Source: Rhodopirellula baltica SH 1 (lineage in GTDB: Bacteria; Planctomycetota; Planctomycetia; Pirellulales; Pirellulaceae). Taken from it: DNA of 64,000 nucleotides. Below, one piece after another: positions 49,702 through 58,766 of the stretch. Made by a program: the position numbers and the translations under genes. The stretch's first letter is position 1, and the number at the start of each line of letters is the position of its first letter. The stretch spans positions 930,001 to 994,000 of the forward strand of contig NC_005027.1 of the NCBI RefSeq assembly GCF_000196115.1, read 5' to 3'. The notes under the pieces were generated by a model. That model was not told the origin of the DNA. It did no database searches and worked only from the letters and a program-made list of their open reading frames with translations.

Positions 49702-52700
49702 GTGAACTTTCCACCTGATGATCCAACGGAAGCTGTCACGACGGGAGTCGATGACCAAGACGGTCAACGACACTTTGGCAAGTACCGCCTGCTCAGCACG
49801 CTGGGAACCGGAGGGATGGGCGAGGTTTATTTGGCCGAAGATGTGGAATCGGGCAATCAAGTCGCGTTGAAGTTGCTCCGCCAACAAGCGTCGAGTCGAC
49901 TTCGTTTGCGCCGACGTTTCGAACGCGAATCGGTTGTCGTCCAAGAATTGGAACACGATCACATCGTGCCGTTGCTCGATTCAGGGATCGAAGACGGTAC
50001 GCAATACTTGGTCATGCGGTACATCGACGGTGTGACGCTGGCAGACCGGATCTCTCATTTGAGTGGCGAGAACATTAACGACACGGCTTCGTTCTCTTCT
50101 GGCATGCTGAACGGAACGACTGATCGTCCAGCAGGCGACGACATTGCCGGTCTCGAATCTGATTCGTTCGAGTTCATTGCTAACTCCATCGCTGATATCG
50201 CCGATGCTTTGCAAGAAGCCCACAACAATGGCGTGATTCACAGAGACGTGAAGCCGTCCAACTTGTTGTTCAGTAGCGATGACAGAATCTGGCTGACGGA
50301 TTTCGGATTGGCATTCACGGATGACGAAAAGACTGCGTTGACGGTCACCGGCGACATTCTCGGCACGCCCGCCTACATGAGTCCTGAGCAGACGTCGGGT
50401 GTATCATCCAACGTCACCGCACAAGCCGATATCTACAGTTTGGGTGTGACACTCTACGAATGGGCGACACTTCAACGAGCGTTCAGCGGTACGCGGGAGC
50501 AGATCCTCAATCAGGTCGCTCTGGGCAGTCATACTCCTGCGGGCAAGTGCAGGACTGATTTGCCGAAACCGTTGCAGGCGATCATTGGGAAGGCGATGGC
50601 GGTTTCACCAGAACGTCGTTACGCGACGGCGTCTGAACTCGCTAGCGATTTGCGTCGGTTTGCCAACCACCAAACGGTGTCGGCGAAGCTGCCCGGGTGG
50701 AGTGAGCGATTGTTTCGTTGGAGCGAACGCAATCCGATGGTAGCGCTGGCGTCTTTGATCGGAATGGTGACCACAATCATCGCGGTGATTGCCACAATCT
50801 CGATCTATTCCGGTCGTTTGATGAGCATCAACACAGCTCTCGACGCCACCAACGAAGAACTTTCGCGAACCAACGTCGAACTTGCCACCAGTGAAGAAGA
50901 ACTGCGGCAATACTTGTACGTGGCGGACATGACGTTGGCCTATCAAGCTTATGCGTCGCACAATTTTGTCGAGGCCAGAAAGTTACTTCAGAAGTATGCC
51001 CCGAAGAAGGACTCCTCCCGCGATGAGTCGATGGCGCACGCGAAGCCGCATTTCGCTTGGCAATTGCTCGATCGACTGACAAAAGAACAGCCATCTGCTT
51101 TGCTCACGACGCATGATGGCAAAGCGAATGAGGTGGCCGTTTCCAACGATGGGAAGCTGGTTCTTTCCGTCGGCGAAGAAGGGCAGCTACATGTGATTGA
51201 CCTCGAAAAGCAAAAGGTCCTGCATCGTCATCAAGTCGGCAATCAACTCAATGCCGTCGCGCTCAGTCCTGACAATCAGCGTTTTGTCACGGGGCTCAAC
51301 GGCAGCCTTGGTTACAACTTGGTCGTGGTGGGCGACGTGCAAACTGGTGAGGTGGTGGAGTCGATGGTTGGGCACCAGAACACGATTGAGTCCGTGGCGT
51401 ATTCGCTAGATGGCCAATACGTTGCCTCTGCAGAACGATATCGCAGCGTGCAGATTCACAACATCGAGGGTGAATTGGTTGAACGCTACGAAAGTGACAC
51501 TCGAAATGAATGCCTGGAATTTATCGGGGACCACTGGAACGTCGCTTTGCTCGAAAACCCAGAGGACACTGAAGCGCGAGTGTTTGTTTGGGACAAAGAT
51601 ACGGAGAAGACCTATTCGTTGCCAACCATCGTAGCGCCCTCTTCGTTTGCCTTTTCACGACCGTTACGCGAAAGCGGTGAGCTGCGTTTGGTCACCTGCA
51701 ATTCCGACATGGTTCAGGTGGTTGACGGCAAAGAACGTGAGTTGGTTGCGTATTTCGAAGATATTCCAGGCCGGATCCGCTGCGTCGATATCACGGATGA
51801 CGGTCGTTATGTCTGCGCAGGAGTGGATGAAGGAATGATCCTCCTGTGGGATCTCTACCAAAGAACTAATGGGAAGAGACTCATTCATACCCATGTGATT
51901 CAGGCGAGCGAGAAGGGGATCTCGAGCATCAAGTTCGTGGCGAGCGATCAGGGTGTCCCGCGAATCATCACATCGAGTTTGGATGGGACAGTGCGTTTGT
52001 GGGACGCATCGGACCTCATTTGGAAGACGCCAGGCAGCGATCTTTTCGCGAGCGAACAGTATCGGCTGCACAATACTTACACACCAAGTCAAGGCGATTC
52101 CAATGTGTATGTTCGATTCCGTGGCGGCATTGTCGGGCACTACAGTCATCAGTCCGGCGTCGACGACATGCGACGCATCGGAAACTACCCTTGCGAAGCT
52201 GGACTCGCGATCGCTCTCGCTCCTGACGGGCGGCGGATGGCAATTGGCAGTTCGAACGGGGTTGTGATTGCGGATTCGATCACGGGCGAAGTTGAGACGA
52301 CGATTGCCCCGCCTGAAGCAGAGAAAACCTGCCGAGGTTTACTCTTCTTCGACGATTTGCTCGTCACGCTTTTCAACGATCGAATGCTCCTGCATCTCGC
52401 CGACGACTTATCCTTTGTGGACGAGTTCGATACGGAGGACGGGAATTTATTGGAGCTTTGTCGCGTTCCCAATGAAGATACCTTGATCGTCATGGGGGCA
52501 AGCCATCTCTACCGTTTCGCCGATCAGAAGTTGTCGTTGTTGGAACGTGTGGATGAGTCCGAAGCGTACGCGGGAATTTGCTTTGATTCCAAGGGGAAGC
52601 AATTGTTGACGTCACATCACAACCGCGTCATCCGAATTCGGTCCTATCCAGAGCTCGAGCCCATCGCAACTTTAAAAGGGCACCGTCACAACGCGATCGA

Positions 52701-52911
52701 CCATTTGTTTTTGGATGACGACCAGACGGTTGTGACATCGATGGTTGACTCGACGATCCGGTTTTGGGATTTGAAAACTGAAAGACAGTTCGGGAACGTT
52801 GGCCTTGGGAAACCTGCTTTTCATAACCTTCAATTCATCAAAGAGAAAAACGCGATCTTCGCTGGTCATACGGATTCACCCGCCATCGTGTTGAGTGCAT
52901 CGGCGGAATAG
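49702..52911 (+). CDS. Ser/Thr kinase with WD40-like repeats, paralogue C
   Basis: 1069 residues from the GTG at 49702; a longer frame starts at TTG 49639, but the GTG is chosen because it is aligned with the start of paralogue B in the shared sequence TTCAGCACGACGTGA. Kinase motifs LGTGGMGEVYLA, HRDVKPSNLL, TDFGLA and GTPAYMSPEQTSG, helix MVALASLIGMVTTIIAVIA, coiled coil with TNEELSRTNVELATSEEELRQYL, then repeats ending in VDSTIRFWDLKTERQFG. It is the most diverged of the three, with TSGV in place of TIGS after SPEQ. Confidence 0.93.
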   Translation: MNFPPDDPTEAVTTGVDDQDGQRHFGKYRLLSTLGTGGMGEVYLAEDVESGNQVALKLLRQQASSRLRLRRRFERESVVVQELEHDHIVPLLDSGIEDGTQYLVMRYIDGVTLADRISHLSGENINDTASFSSGMLNGTTDRPAGDDIAGLESDSFEFIANSIADIADALQEAHNNGVIHRDVKPSNLLFSSDDRIWLTDFGLAFTDDEKTALTVTGDILGTPAYMSPEQTSGVSSNVTAQADIYSLGVTLYEWATLQRAFSGTREQILNQVALGSHTPAGKCRTDLPKPLQAIIGKAMAVSPERRYATASELASDLRRFANHQTVSAKLPGWSERLFRWSERNPMVALASLIGMVTTIIAVIATISIYSGRLMSINTALDATNEELSRTNVELATSEEELRQYLYVADMTLAYQAYASHNFVEARKLLQKYAPKKDSSRDESMAHAKPHFAWQLLDRLTKEQPSALLTTHDGKANEVAVSNDGKLVLSVGEEGQLHVIDLEKQKVLHRHQVGNQLNAVALSPDNQRFVTGLNGSLGYNLVVVGDVQTGEVVESMVGHQNTIESVAYSLDGQYVASAERYRSVQIHNIEGELVERYESDTRNECLEFIGDHWNVALLENPEDTEARVFVWDKDTEKTYSLPTIVAPSSFAFSRPLRESGELRLVTCNSDMVQVVDGKERELVAYFEDIPGRIRCVDITDDGRYVCAGVDEGMILLWDLYQRTNGKRLIHTHVIQASEKGISSIKFVASDQGVPRIITSSLDGTVRLWDASDLIWKTPGSDLFASEQYRLHNTYTPSQGDSNVYVRFRGGIVGHYSHQSGVDDMRRIGNYPCEAGLAIALAPDGRRMAIGSSNGVVIADSITGEVETTIAPPEAEKTCRGLLFFDDLLVTLFNDRMLLHLADDLSFVDEFDTEDGNLLELCRVPNEDTLIVMGASHLYRFADQKLSLLERVDESEAYAGICFDSKGKQLLTSHHNRVIRIRSYPELEPIATLKGHRHNAIDHLFLDDDQTVVTSMVDSTIRFWDLKTERQFGNVGLGKPAFHNLQFIKEKNAIFAGHTDSPAIVLSASAE

Positions 52912-53054
52912 CTTTGTTGACGCACCGGGCGGCTTGCGCCGCTCTGCTAAGAACTGGGACACGATTCGTTCGGTAAAGTGCTGGTGAACCGGGAACTAAC
53001 GATAGGCGGCTGATTAAATTCGCTGCGTGATGAACATGTGAACGATGCGGCGGT

Positions 53055-55259
53055 TCAGTGGCCGTCGAGAGTGAACACGCTGTGGTACGCTCCGGCGTCT
53101 TCGAAGTAGCCAAACAGTTCGGAATAGAATTCGTGGTTGCAGAGTGTAGCACTGTCGCCAACCACAATCAGTTTTCGTTTGGCTCGTGTGAGTGCCACGT
53201 TGCTGCGGCGTTGGTCGGACAGGAACCCGATTTCGCCGTCTGGGTTGCTGCGAGTCATGGTGATCAGCACAACTTCTTTTTCGCGTCCTTGGAATCCATC
53301 GACCGTATCGATTTCGATCCCGTCGAGGTCCAATCGCATGCGGAGGTTGCGCACTTGGGCAGCGTAGGGAGCGATCACCGCGATTTGATCGCCGGTGACA
53401 CCGAGGTCGGCGAGTTGTTTAACGAGTTGCAGGATGACTTTGGCTTCGCCGTGATTCAGTTTGCTTTGCCCGTCAGGTTCCAATTCTTCTTCGTATCCGG
53501 CACCGGCGGTGTCGATCAGAAGCAACGGTTCGCTGGTGAAATCGTTCTCTTCGACGTTGGGTAGGTCGCACAACAAATGACGTTTCACGGACGCGTCAGC
53601 GATCAAGGTTCCGTCGTAGAAGTGATCGCTGCTGAACCGCATGATCGATTCGTTCATGCGGTACTGAACCGTCAGTCGGCGATAGATTTTTTCACCGTAT
53701 CGATGTACCAAACGCTGCATCAATGAATCTCGCATGCCAATTCGAGCGGCATCATCGGACAGGACGGTTGGTGGCAATTGACAATGGTCGCCGGCCAAGA
53801 TCAACCGATCAGCTCGGAGGATCGCTTGCCACATGCCCGGTTCGGTGCACTGACATGATTCGTCAACGACGACCAAGTCGAACGATTGATCGCTGAGCAG
53901 TTCTTCGTCGATGGTTGTTGTGGTGCAGATCACATCGGCTCGGTCGATCACCGCACGAACGATGCTGCGTTCTTGAGACCGAATCATGCCGCGAAGACGC
54001 CCGGCTTCATTGAACAGCTCGGCGCGTTGTTTTCGTTCTCGACCGCCGCCCTCGCGGATCGGCCGGTTGGCTTCTCGCAGGATTTGATCGAGCTCGCGAC
54101 GGAGGTCTTTGATGACGGTGCTGGTCGGGTCCGATTCCACCAATGCATCGAGCGTGTGCTCTTGCAACGACTCAAAGACGCGAGCTGGGTGACCGACACG
54201 AACCACGTTGGGCATCAAACGAACGAGACGTTCCAGTAAATTGTCGACCGCCGTGTTGCTAGCCGCACACGCGAGGACTCGTTCACCACGTTCGACCGAC
54301 TGAGCGATGATTTCGGCAATGGTGGTCGTTTTGCCGGTGCCCGGAGGACCATGAATGATCGCGACGTCATCAGCCATCATTGCGAATGCGACTGCATCAC
54401 GCTGTGGCGGATTGAGCTCGGTCCGAAAGTCGATGTCATTGAGTTCGAACTGAAAGCTCTCTGGATCGATGTCGTGTGTATCGATCGGATTACCATCGAC
54501 GCGTGGTGTTTTGATTCCGAGCAACACATCACGCAGTTTTCCCGAGCGGCCGCGAATTTCTTGGGCCTTGGCCATCGCGGCGAGTTGCCGAAGTCGAGTC
54601 GTTTCGTCCGGCGACATGTCCAATCGGAACCGGTCGGAGACGACGGCGGGACGTTGGCCGGACTTCCCGTGTTTGCCCACGCCCTTCTTCTTCAGATCGT
54701 CTTGATCTCGGATTGGAAAGGAATCGGTCGCGATTTGAATTGAGTGATTCTTTCGACGGCTGACGACTCCCGCGATGCCCTCGTCCGACGGATCGTCGTC
54801 CATCGATAGCACGACCGGTGATCCGACTTTCAAACGGTTCATCGGCAGGTCTTTGCCGCCGGGTTTGGCCAAGTCGAGCAGATAGCGTCCCGCCAATCCG
54901 GTGTGGTAGTCGACCATGTCGAGTCCCACGATGGCTTGTCCGGTGCTTTCGACATCACGCTGCGACCGGATTTGACGCAGTTTGGCCAAGCGGGCTCGTT
55001 CGGCTTCGGCTTCTAGATCCAGCCAAATGGCGAGTTGTTCGAAGTAGTCTTCGGGATCGAGCGGGCGGTCGGTTGGCAAACCGGCGGGATAGGGGACGTT
55101 TAGATTTTCCAAGCCAACTTTGGACGGGCCGGCACCGTTTTTCTTGCCGCCGGACAGAATTCCATCGCCAAAGGAGCCGGCATCGGAGTTTTTGAACGCG
55201 GTTTTGCCTTCTCTTTGGGACTTGGCTTTCGAGCGGGCTTTGCGCGAACGTGATGACAT
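53055..55259 (-). CDS. SF1B DNA/RNA helicase (IGHMBP2/Dna2-Nam7-like)
   Basis: 734 residues. Helicase motifs: I GPPGTGKTTTIAEII, II VVVDESCQCTEP (DESC), III LAGDHCQLPPTV, IV VQYRMNESIM, V VDGFQGREKEVVLITMTRSN, VI RRSNVALTRAKRKLIVVGD. A basic, Gly/Ser/Lys-rich N-terminus and a beta-barrel-like 1B region (GSPVVLSMDDDPSDEGIAGVVSRRKNHSIQIAT) follow the family pattern. A role in unwinding DNA or RNA is likely; no direct partner is nearby. ATG 55259 is the best start because the 29 residues upstream look like intergenic sequence. Confidence 0.93.
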   Translation of the reverse strand: MSSRSRKARSKAKSQREGKTAFKNSDAGSFGDGILSGGKKNGAGPSKVGLENLNVPYPAGLPTDRPLDPEDYFEQLAIWLDLEAEAERARLAKLRQIRSQRDVESTGQAIVGLDMVDYHTGLAGRYLLDLAKPGGKDLPMNRLKVGSPVVLSMDDDPSDEGIAGVVSRRKNHSIQIATDSFPIRDQDDLKKKGVGKHGKSGQRPAVVSDRFRLDMSPDETTRLRQLAAMAKAQEIRGRSGKLRDVLLGIKTPRVDGNPIDTHDIDPESFQFELNDIDFRTELNPPQRDAVAFAMMADDVAIIHGPPGTGKTTTIAEIIAQSVERGERVLACAASNTAVDNLLERLVRLMPNVVRVGHPARVFESLQEHTLDALVESDPTSTVIKDLRRELDQILREANRPIREGGGRERKQRAELFNEAGRLRGMIRSQERSIVRAVIDRADVICTTTTIDEELLSDQSFDLVVVDESCQCTEPGMWQAILRADRLILAGDHCQLPPTVLSDDAARIGMRDSLMQRLVHRYGEKIYRRLTVQYRMNESIMRFSSDHFYDGTLIADASVKRHLLCDLPNVEENDFTSEPLLLIDTAGAGYEEELEPDGQSKLNHGEAKVILQLVKQLADLGVTGDQIAVIAPYAAQVRNLRMRLDLDGIEIDTVDGFQGREKEVVLITMTRSNPDGEIGFLSDQRRSNVALTRAKRKLIVVGDSATLCNHEFYSELFGYFEDAGAYHSVFTLDGH

Positions 55260-55333
55260 GCGAAGAACAATCTTAAGAACGAACCCGCGGCAAGATGCAA
55301 CGGGAATGGAACACGCCTTCGGAGAAACGGTCC

Positions 55334-55615
55334 GTGACGCTCGCACTCATCATCGCCGCTGAGACGTTTTTTGCCAGTGTGTTGACCGCGGTTTTGTATT
55401 GGAAGGACAAACGGGCGGCTCGGGAAAAAGCTCGGCGGATCCCGGAGAAGACGCTGTTGCTGGCCAGCGTGCTGGGCGGTTGGCCCGGAGGCTACCTCGC
55501 TGGCCAGAAGCTAAGACACAAAACGTCGAAGCTTTCGTACCGGATCCAGTTTGTCATCGCGGCGGTCATCCACGTCATTTCAGTCGCCGGAATACTGTGG
55601 TGGGGGTTGCGCTGA
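55334..55615 (+). CDS. DUF1294 family membrane protein
   Basis: About 93 residues, three helices. The DUF1294 signature RRIPEKTLLLASVLGGWPGGYLAGQKLRHKTSK is clear. The GTG at 55334 has GGAG nine bases upstream and begins directly with the first helix; an in-frame ATG at 55295 would add 13 residues. Divergent from the helicase gene with a short gap. Confidence 0.82.
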   Translation: MTLALIIAAETFFASVLTAVLYWKDKRAAREKARRIPEKTLLLASVLGGWPGGYLAGQKLRHKTSKLSYRIQFVIAAVIHVISVAGILWWGLR

Positions 55616-55742
55616 AAACAGCGACCGCTGACAGAATCGAACAATAGACGCTCGCTCAGTTGCTCGCCCTGGAATTTTATGTAGCGGGACTTCCAATTAG
55701 CGGGAACGCCATCTCATCGCGAATGCCGTGGACGCCGAGCGA

Positions 55743-56414
55743 TCATTCGTCCAATTGTTTTTCTTCGTTCTCTTCTCTTTCCGCGTCTGCGGCCTCGGTT
55801 CGCTGGCCATATCGCAACTCGCTGACTTTCATCAGCAATTGCAGTTGATGTCGGAGTGCCGGACGGACCCGGTCGGTCACCTTCACTCGCTGCGATCCAT
55901 CGGCGGGGCCAACCGTACCGCTCGTCAATTCCATGTCGATCAAAGCCGGTCGAACACGTTGATAGTGCGGGTCAGAGAATTCCAAACGGACGACCATGGG
56001 CGACTGTTCTGGTTCACTGTCTTGGTTTTGCATTGCAGGAACCTCTGCTGCCAACGCTTCGACTGAATCTTTCTCGACCGTCGTCCATTGGTAGTGGCTT
56101 TGTTCCAACAACGCTTTGCGAAGGTGTCCCAGTCCAGGAAACGCGGTCAATTCGACTTGCTTGAAATTTGCACCGGGACCGGGAATCAACTCCACATGAT
56201 CACCCAACTGGATCGCAGTGATGACGTCCGGTCCCCAAAATTCGGTTGTCTTTTCCAGTTTGGTCCGGCGAGCCGCGATGCTGACGACAGCGGCGATCGC
56301 GCCAATCACAACGATCGCCACCAATGCCAACACTTGGTATCGCGTGACGACGACTCGCGGATCGTTGTACTTGTCCGCATGAGGGTCGACGGCGGGCGAT
56401 TCGTTTTCGTTCAT
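55743..56414 (-). CDS. Single-helix membrane protein of unknown function
   Basis: 223 residues with a 30-residue polar N-terminus, one helix (VLALVAIVVIGAIAAVVSIAA) and a soluble C-terminal domain of 160 residues (FWGPDVITAIQLGDHVELIP, FPGLGHLRKALLEQSHYQW). The end is Glu-rich. No family recognised. ATG 56414 is preferred; an earlier ATG at 56441 is possible. It is divergent from aroB. Confidence 0.7.
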   Translation of the reverse strand: MNENESPAVDPHADKYNDPRVVVTRYQVLALVAIVVIGAIAAVVSIAARRTKLEKTTEFWGPDVITAIQLGDHVELIPGPGANFKQVELTAFPGLGHLRKALLEQSHYQWTTVEKDSVEALAAEVPAMQNQDSEPEQSPMVVRLEFSDPHYQRVRPALIDMELTSGTVGPADGSQRVKVTDRVRPALRHQLQLLMKVSELRYGQRTEAADAEREENEEKQLDE

Positions 56415-56587
56415 CAAAGAAACACTGTTTGGAAGTGGCAAAAGTGCGGTGGTTAGATCGAAACGCCGGACTCGATTGGGTTTCGCTGGACCGCGGCCGG
56501 GTGGGCCACCGAGGCATGCCGCAAAAACAGGCCAACGGCTACACTATCCTAACCGTGCAACCAACTTTGCCCCAACCCATCGACCTC

Positions 56588-57715
56588 ATGACCGAACCGA
56601 TTGAATCAATCGAAGTCTCACTTGGTGATCGCAGCTATCCGATTTGGATCTCCACTGGATTGACCGAATCCGCCGAGCAACCTCATTTCGCGAAACACTT
56701 TCAAGCTGCCGTTGGCGACTGCACTCACGTCGTGCTAATACACGATGCCGCGGTGTCAAATACGATCGCTAGCCGAGTGGAAAAACAACTCGAGCAGGCC
56801 GGCATTCGCATCACCAGCATCTCGATTCCTTCGGGGGAAACGAGCAAATCGGTTTCAAAACTCGAGTCGATTTGGAACGTGATGTTGGAATCGGGGACAG
56901 ATCGTCGCAGCGTCGTCGTCGCGGTCGGTGGCGGAGTCGTGGGTGACTTGGCCGGGTTCGCCGCGGCATCCTTCACACGTGGATTGAGGTTCGTGCAGGT
57001 TCCCACCACTTTACTTTCGATGGTTGACAGCAGCGTCGGTGGCAAGACGGGAATCAACCTGCCCGGCGGCAAGAACATGGTTGGCAGTTTCTGGCAGCCT
57101 CAGATGGTTTGGATCGACACGCAGTCGCTTTCGACGTTGCCCGATCGCGATTTTATCAGCGGCATGGCGGAAGTGATCAAGTACGGCGTGATCGAAGACG
57201 CCGAGTTCTTCTGCTGGTTGCAAGACAAAGCCGCCAGGTTGATTGAGAAGGATCCTGAAACTCTTCGGTACGCGATTCGAAAAAGTTGTGAATCGAAAGC
57301 TCGTGTTGTCGCCGAGGATGAGCGTGAAACATCAGGGCGTCGAGCGATCCTGAATTATGGTCACACGTTCGCTCACGCAATCGAAGCGACCGCAGGATAT
57401 GGAGTTTGTCTGCACGGTGAGGCGGTGTCGATCGGAATGCAGATGGCGGCTCATTTGGCCATCGACATGGAACTGTGCGACCGATCTTTGCTAGAAGAAC
57501 AAACCGCGGTGCTGTCCGCCGCGAAATTGCCGCTGGCATGGAAGGATGCGGATCCCGAAAAGATGCTTCCTGTCATGTCGCACGACAAAAAAGTTTCACA
57601 CGGGAAGCTGAGGTTTGTGTTGCCCGACCGAATCGGACACGTTGCCATGGTTGGTGATGTTCCCTCCGAGAAAGTCATTGCGGCGATCCTTGCCTGCCGC
57701 GACGAGCCCAACTGA
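56588..57715 (+). CDS. aroB: 3-dehydroquinate synthase
   Basis: AroB, 375 residues, converts DAHP to 3-dehydroquinate with NAD and a divalent metal in the shikimate pathway. Recognised by IPSGETSKSV, VAVGGGVVGDLAGFAAASF, RFVQVPTTLLSMVDSSVGGKTGINLPGGKNMVGSFWQP, MAEVIKYGVI, ILNYGHTFAHAIE and HGEAVSIGMQ; the metal ligands Glu and the two His of those motifs are present. ATG 56588 gives the normal length; upstream in-frame codons extend into the divergent gene's region. Confidence 0.96.
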   Translation: MTEPIESIEVSLGDRSYPIWISTGLTESAEQPHFAKHFQAAVGDCTHVVLIHDAAVSNTIASRVEKQLEQAGIRITSISIPSGETSKSVSKLESIWNVMLESGTDRRSVVVAVGGGVVGDLAGFAAASFTRGLRFVQVPTTLLSMVDSSVGGKTGINLPGGKNMVGSFWQPQMVWIDTQSLSTLPDRDFISGMAEVIKYGVIEDAEFFCWLQDKAARLIEKDPETLRYAIRKSCESKARVVAEDERETSGRRAILNYGHTFAHAIEATAGYGVCLHGEAVSIGMQMAAHLAIDMELCDRSLLEEQTAVLSAAKLPLAWKDADPEKMLPVMSHDKKVSHGKLRFVLPDRIGHVAMVGDVPSEKVIAAILACRDEPN

Positions 57716-57819
57716 TAGGGTGCAGTTCGCTTGGTTTTGTAAGCAGCATTGCTTTTGATTGATCACTCTCGACGCACTCACAACGGTTCATCTCTGACTC
57801 CACGGACGCTGTCTCTTCG

Positions 57820-58374
57820 ATGCCCATTCTGCCTTTTGAACCCGACTGCTACCCGGACGATCTGATCGACCAGGAAGAATCCCTCGATTCGCCGTGGTGG
57901 TTGCTGTACACCAAATCTCGGCAAGAGAAGGCGGTGATTCGTAAACTGCGCGACGCCGGTGTGCCGCATTACGCACCGATGGTCAAGCAGCGTTTTCGAT
58001 CGCCGGCCGGAAGGATGCGAGAATCGTTCGTGCCGTTGTTCTCGACCTACGTCTTTCTTCGAGGCGACGATCAAGCACGTTACGAAGCGATCTGCACGGG
58101 CTCGGTTTTGAAGGCGTCGGAGATTGTGCAGGTTCCCGATTTGATCGAGGACCTGCAGCAAATTCGTAGTTTGATCGTGATGGGCGTGCCCTTGACGATC
58201 GAAAGTCAACTGCAGCCTGGCGAGCATGTTCGAGTGAAGAACGGGACCTTCGCGGGTTACGAAGGCACGGTCATCCGCCGTGAAAACGAAACTCGCTTGC
58301 TCGTGTTTGTTCGATTCATGGAACAAGGCGTCAGTGTGAAACTCGAAGATTGCCAGCTCGAGAAAATTGACTGA
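57820..58374 (+). CDS. NusG-family antitermination factor paralogue (RfaH/UpxY-like)
   Basis: 184 residues. An N-terminal NGN domain (WWLLYTKSRQEKAVIRKLRDAGVPHYAPMVKQRF, VPLFSTYVFLRG) is followed by a KOW domain (PGEHVRVKNGTFAGYEGTVIRRENETRLLVFV). The sequence is typical of specialised NusG paralogues such as RfaH or the Bacteroides UpxY group, which act on chosen operons; the core NusG would be encoded elsewhere with secE. The PS-type operon it may serve is not in the window. ATG 57820, 105 bp behind aroB. Confidence 0.85.
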   Translation: MPILPFEPDCYPDDLIDQEESLDSPWWLLYTKSRQEKAVIRKLRDAGVPHYAPMVKQRFRSPAGRMRESFVPLFSTYVFLRGDDQARYEAICTGSVLKASEIVQVPDLIEDLQQIRSLIVMGVPLTIESQLQPGEHVRVKNGTFAGYEGTVIRRENETRLLVFVRFMEQGVSVKLEDCQLEKID

Positions 58375-58562
58375 ACAGGTGATCGTGCTCGAAACGATCA
58401 GCGTCGGCTGTGACTTTCACTTGCCTCGTTGGATGCTCGGCTGGAAGGTCGCTTAAACGCCGGGCACGGATGCTTGCTTGCTAGGCATGCATCTGCCTCT
58501 CTTTTCAACGGCAGAATCCGCTCCGCCGTCATACGCGAAAGATGCGCCATCATCCATCGCCC

Positions 58563-58591
58563 CGAAAGATGCCCAAAGTGTGCATCTTTCG
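58563..58591. repeat. 10-bp hairpin in the NusG-oxidoreductase gap
   Basis: Arms CGAAAGATGC (58563-58572 with one base offset) and GCATCTTTCG (58582-58591) surround a 9-nt loop. The word GAAAGATGC also occurs at about 58537. The gap of 392 bp has no other clear feature, and a 134-codon frame within it (58429-58833) has no protein-like composition. Confidence 0.5.
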
Positions 58592-58766
58592 AGGGATGCG
58601 CACCCTTAGAGCGGCGATGGGGCCATTCCGAGCGTTCTGGCACGCATTCGGGCGGACATTGGAATGGTGTGTGCTTTGACTCGCCGACCAGTCCTGTTCC
58701 GATCGCTCGTTCGACCGAGTGCTGCGTGAACTGCCTGTTTCACGTTCGCACGCCGCTTGTCTGTCT

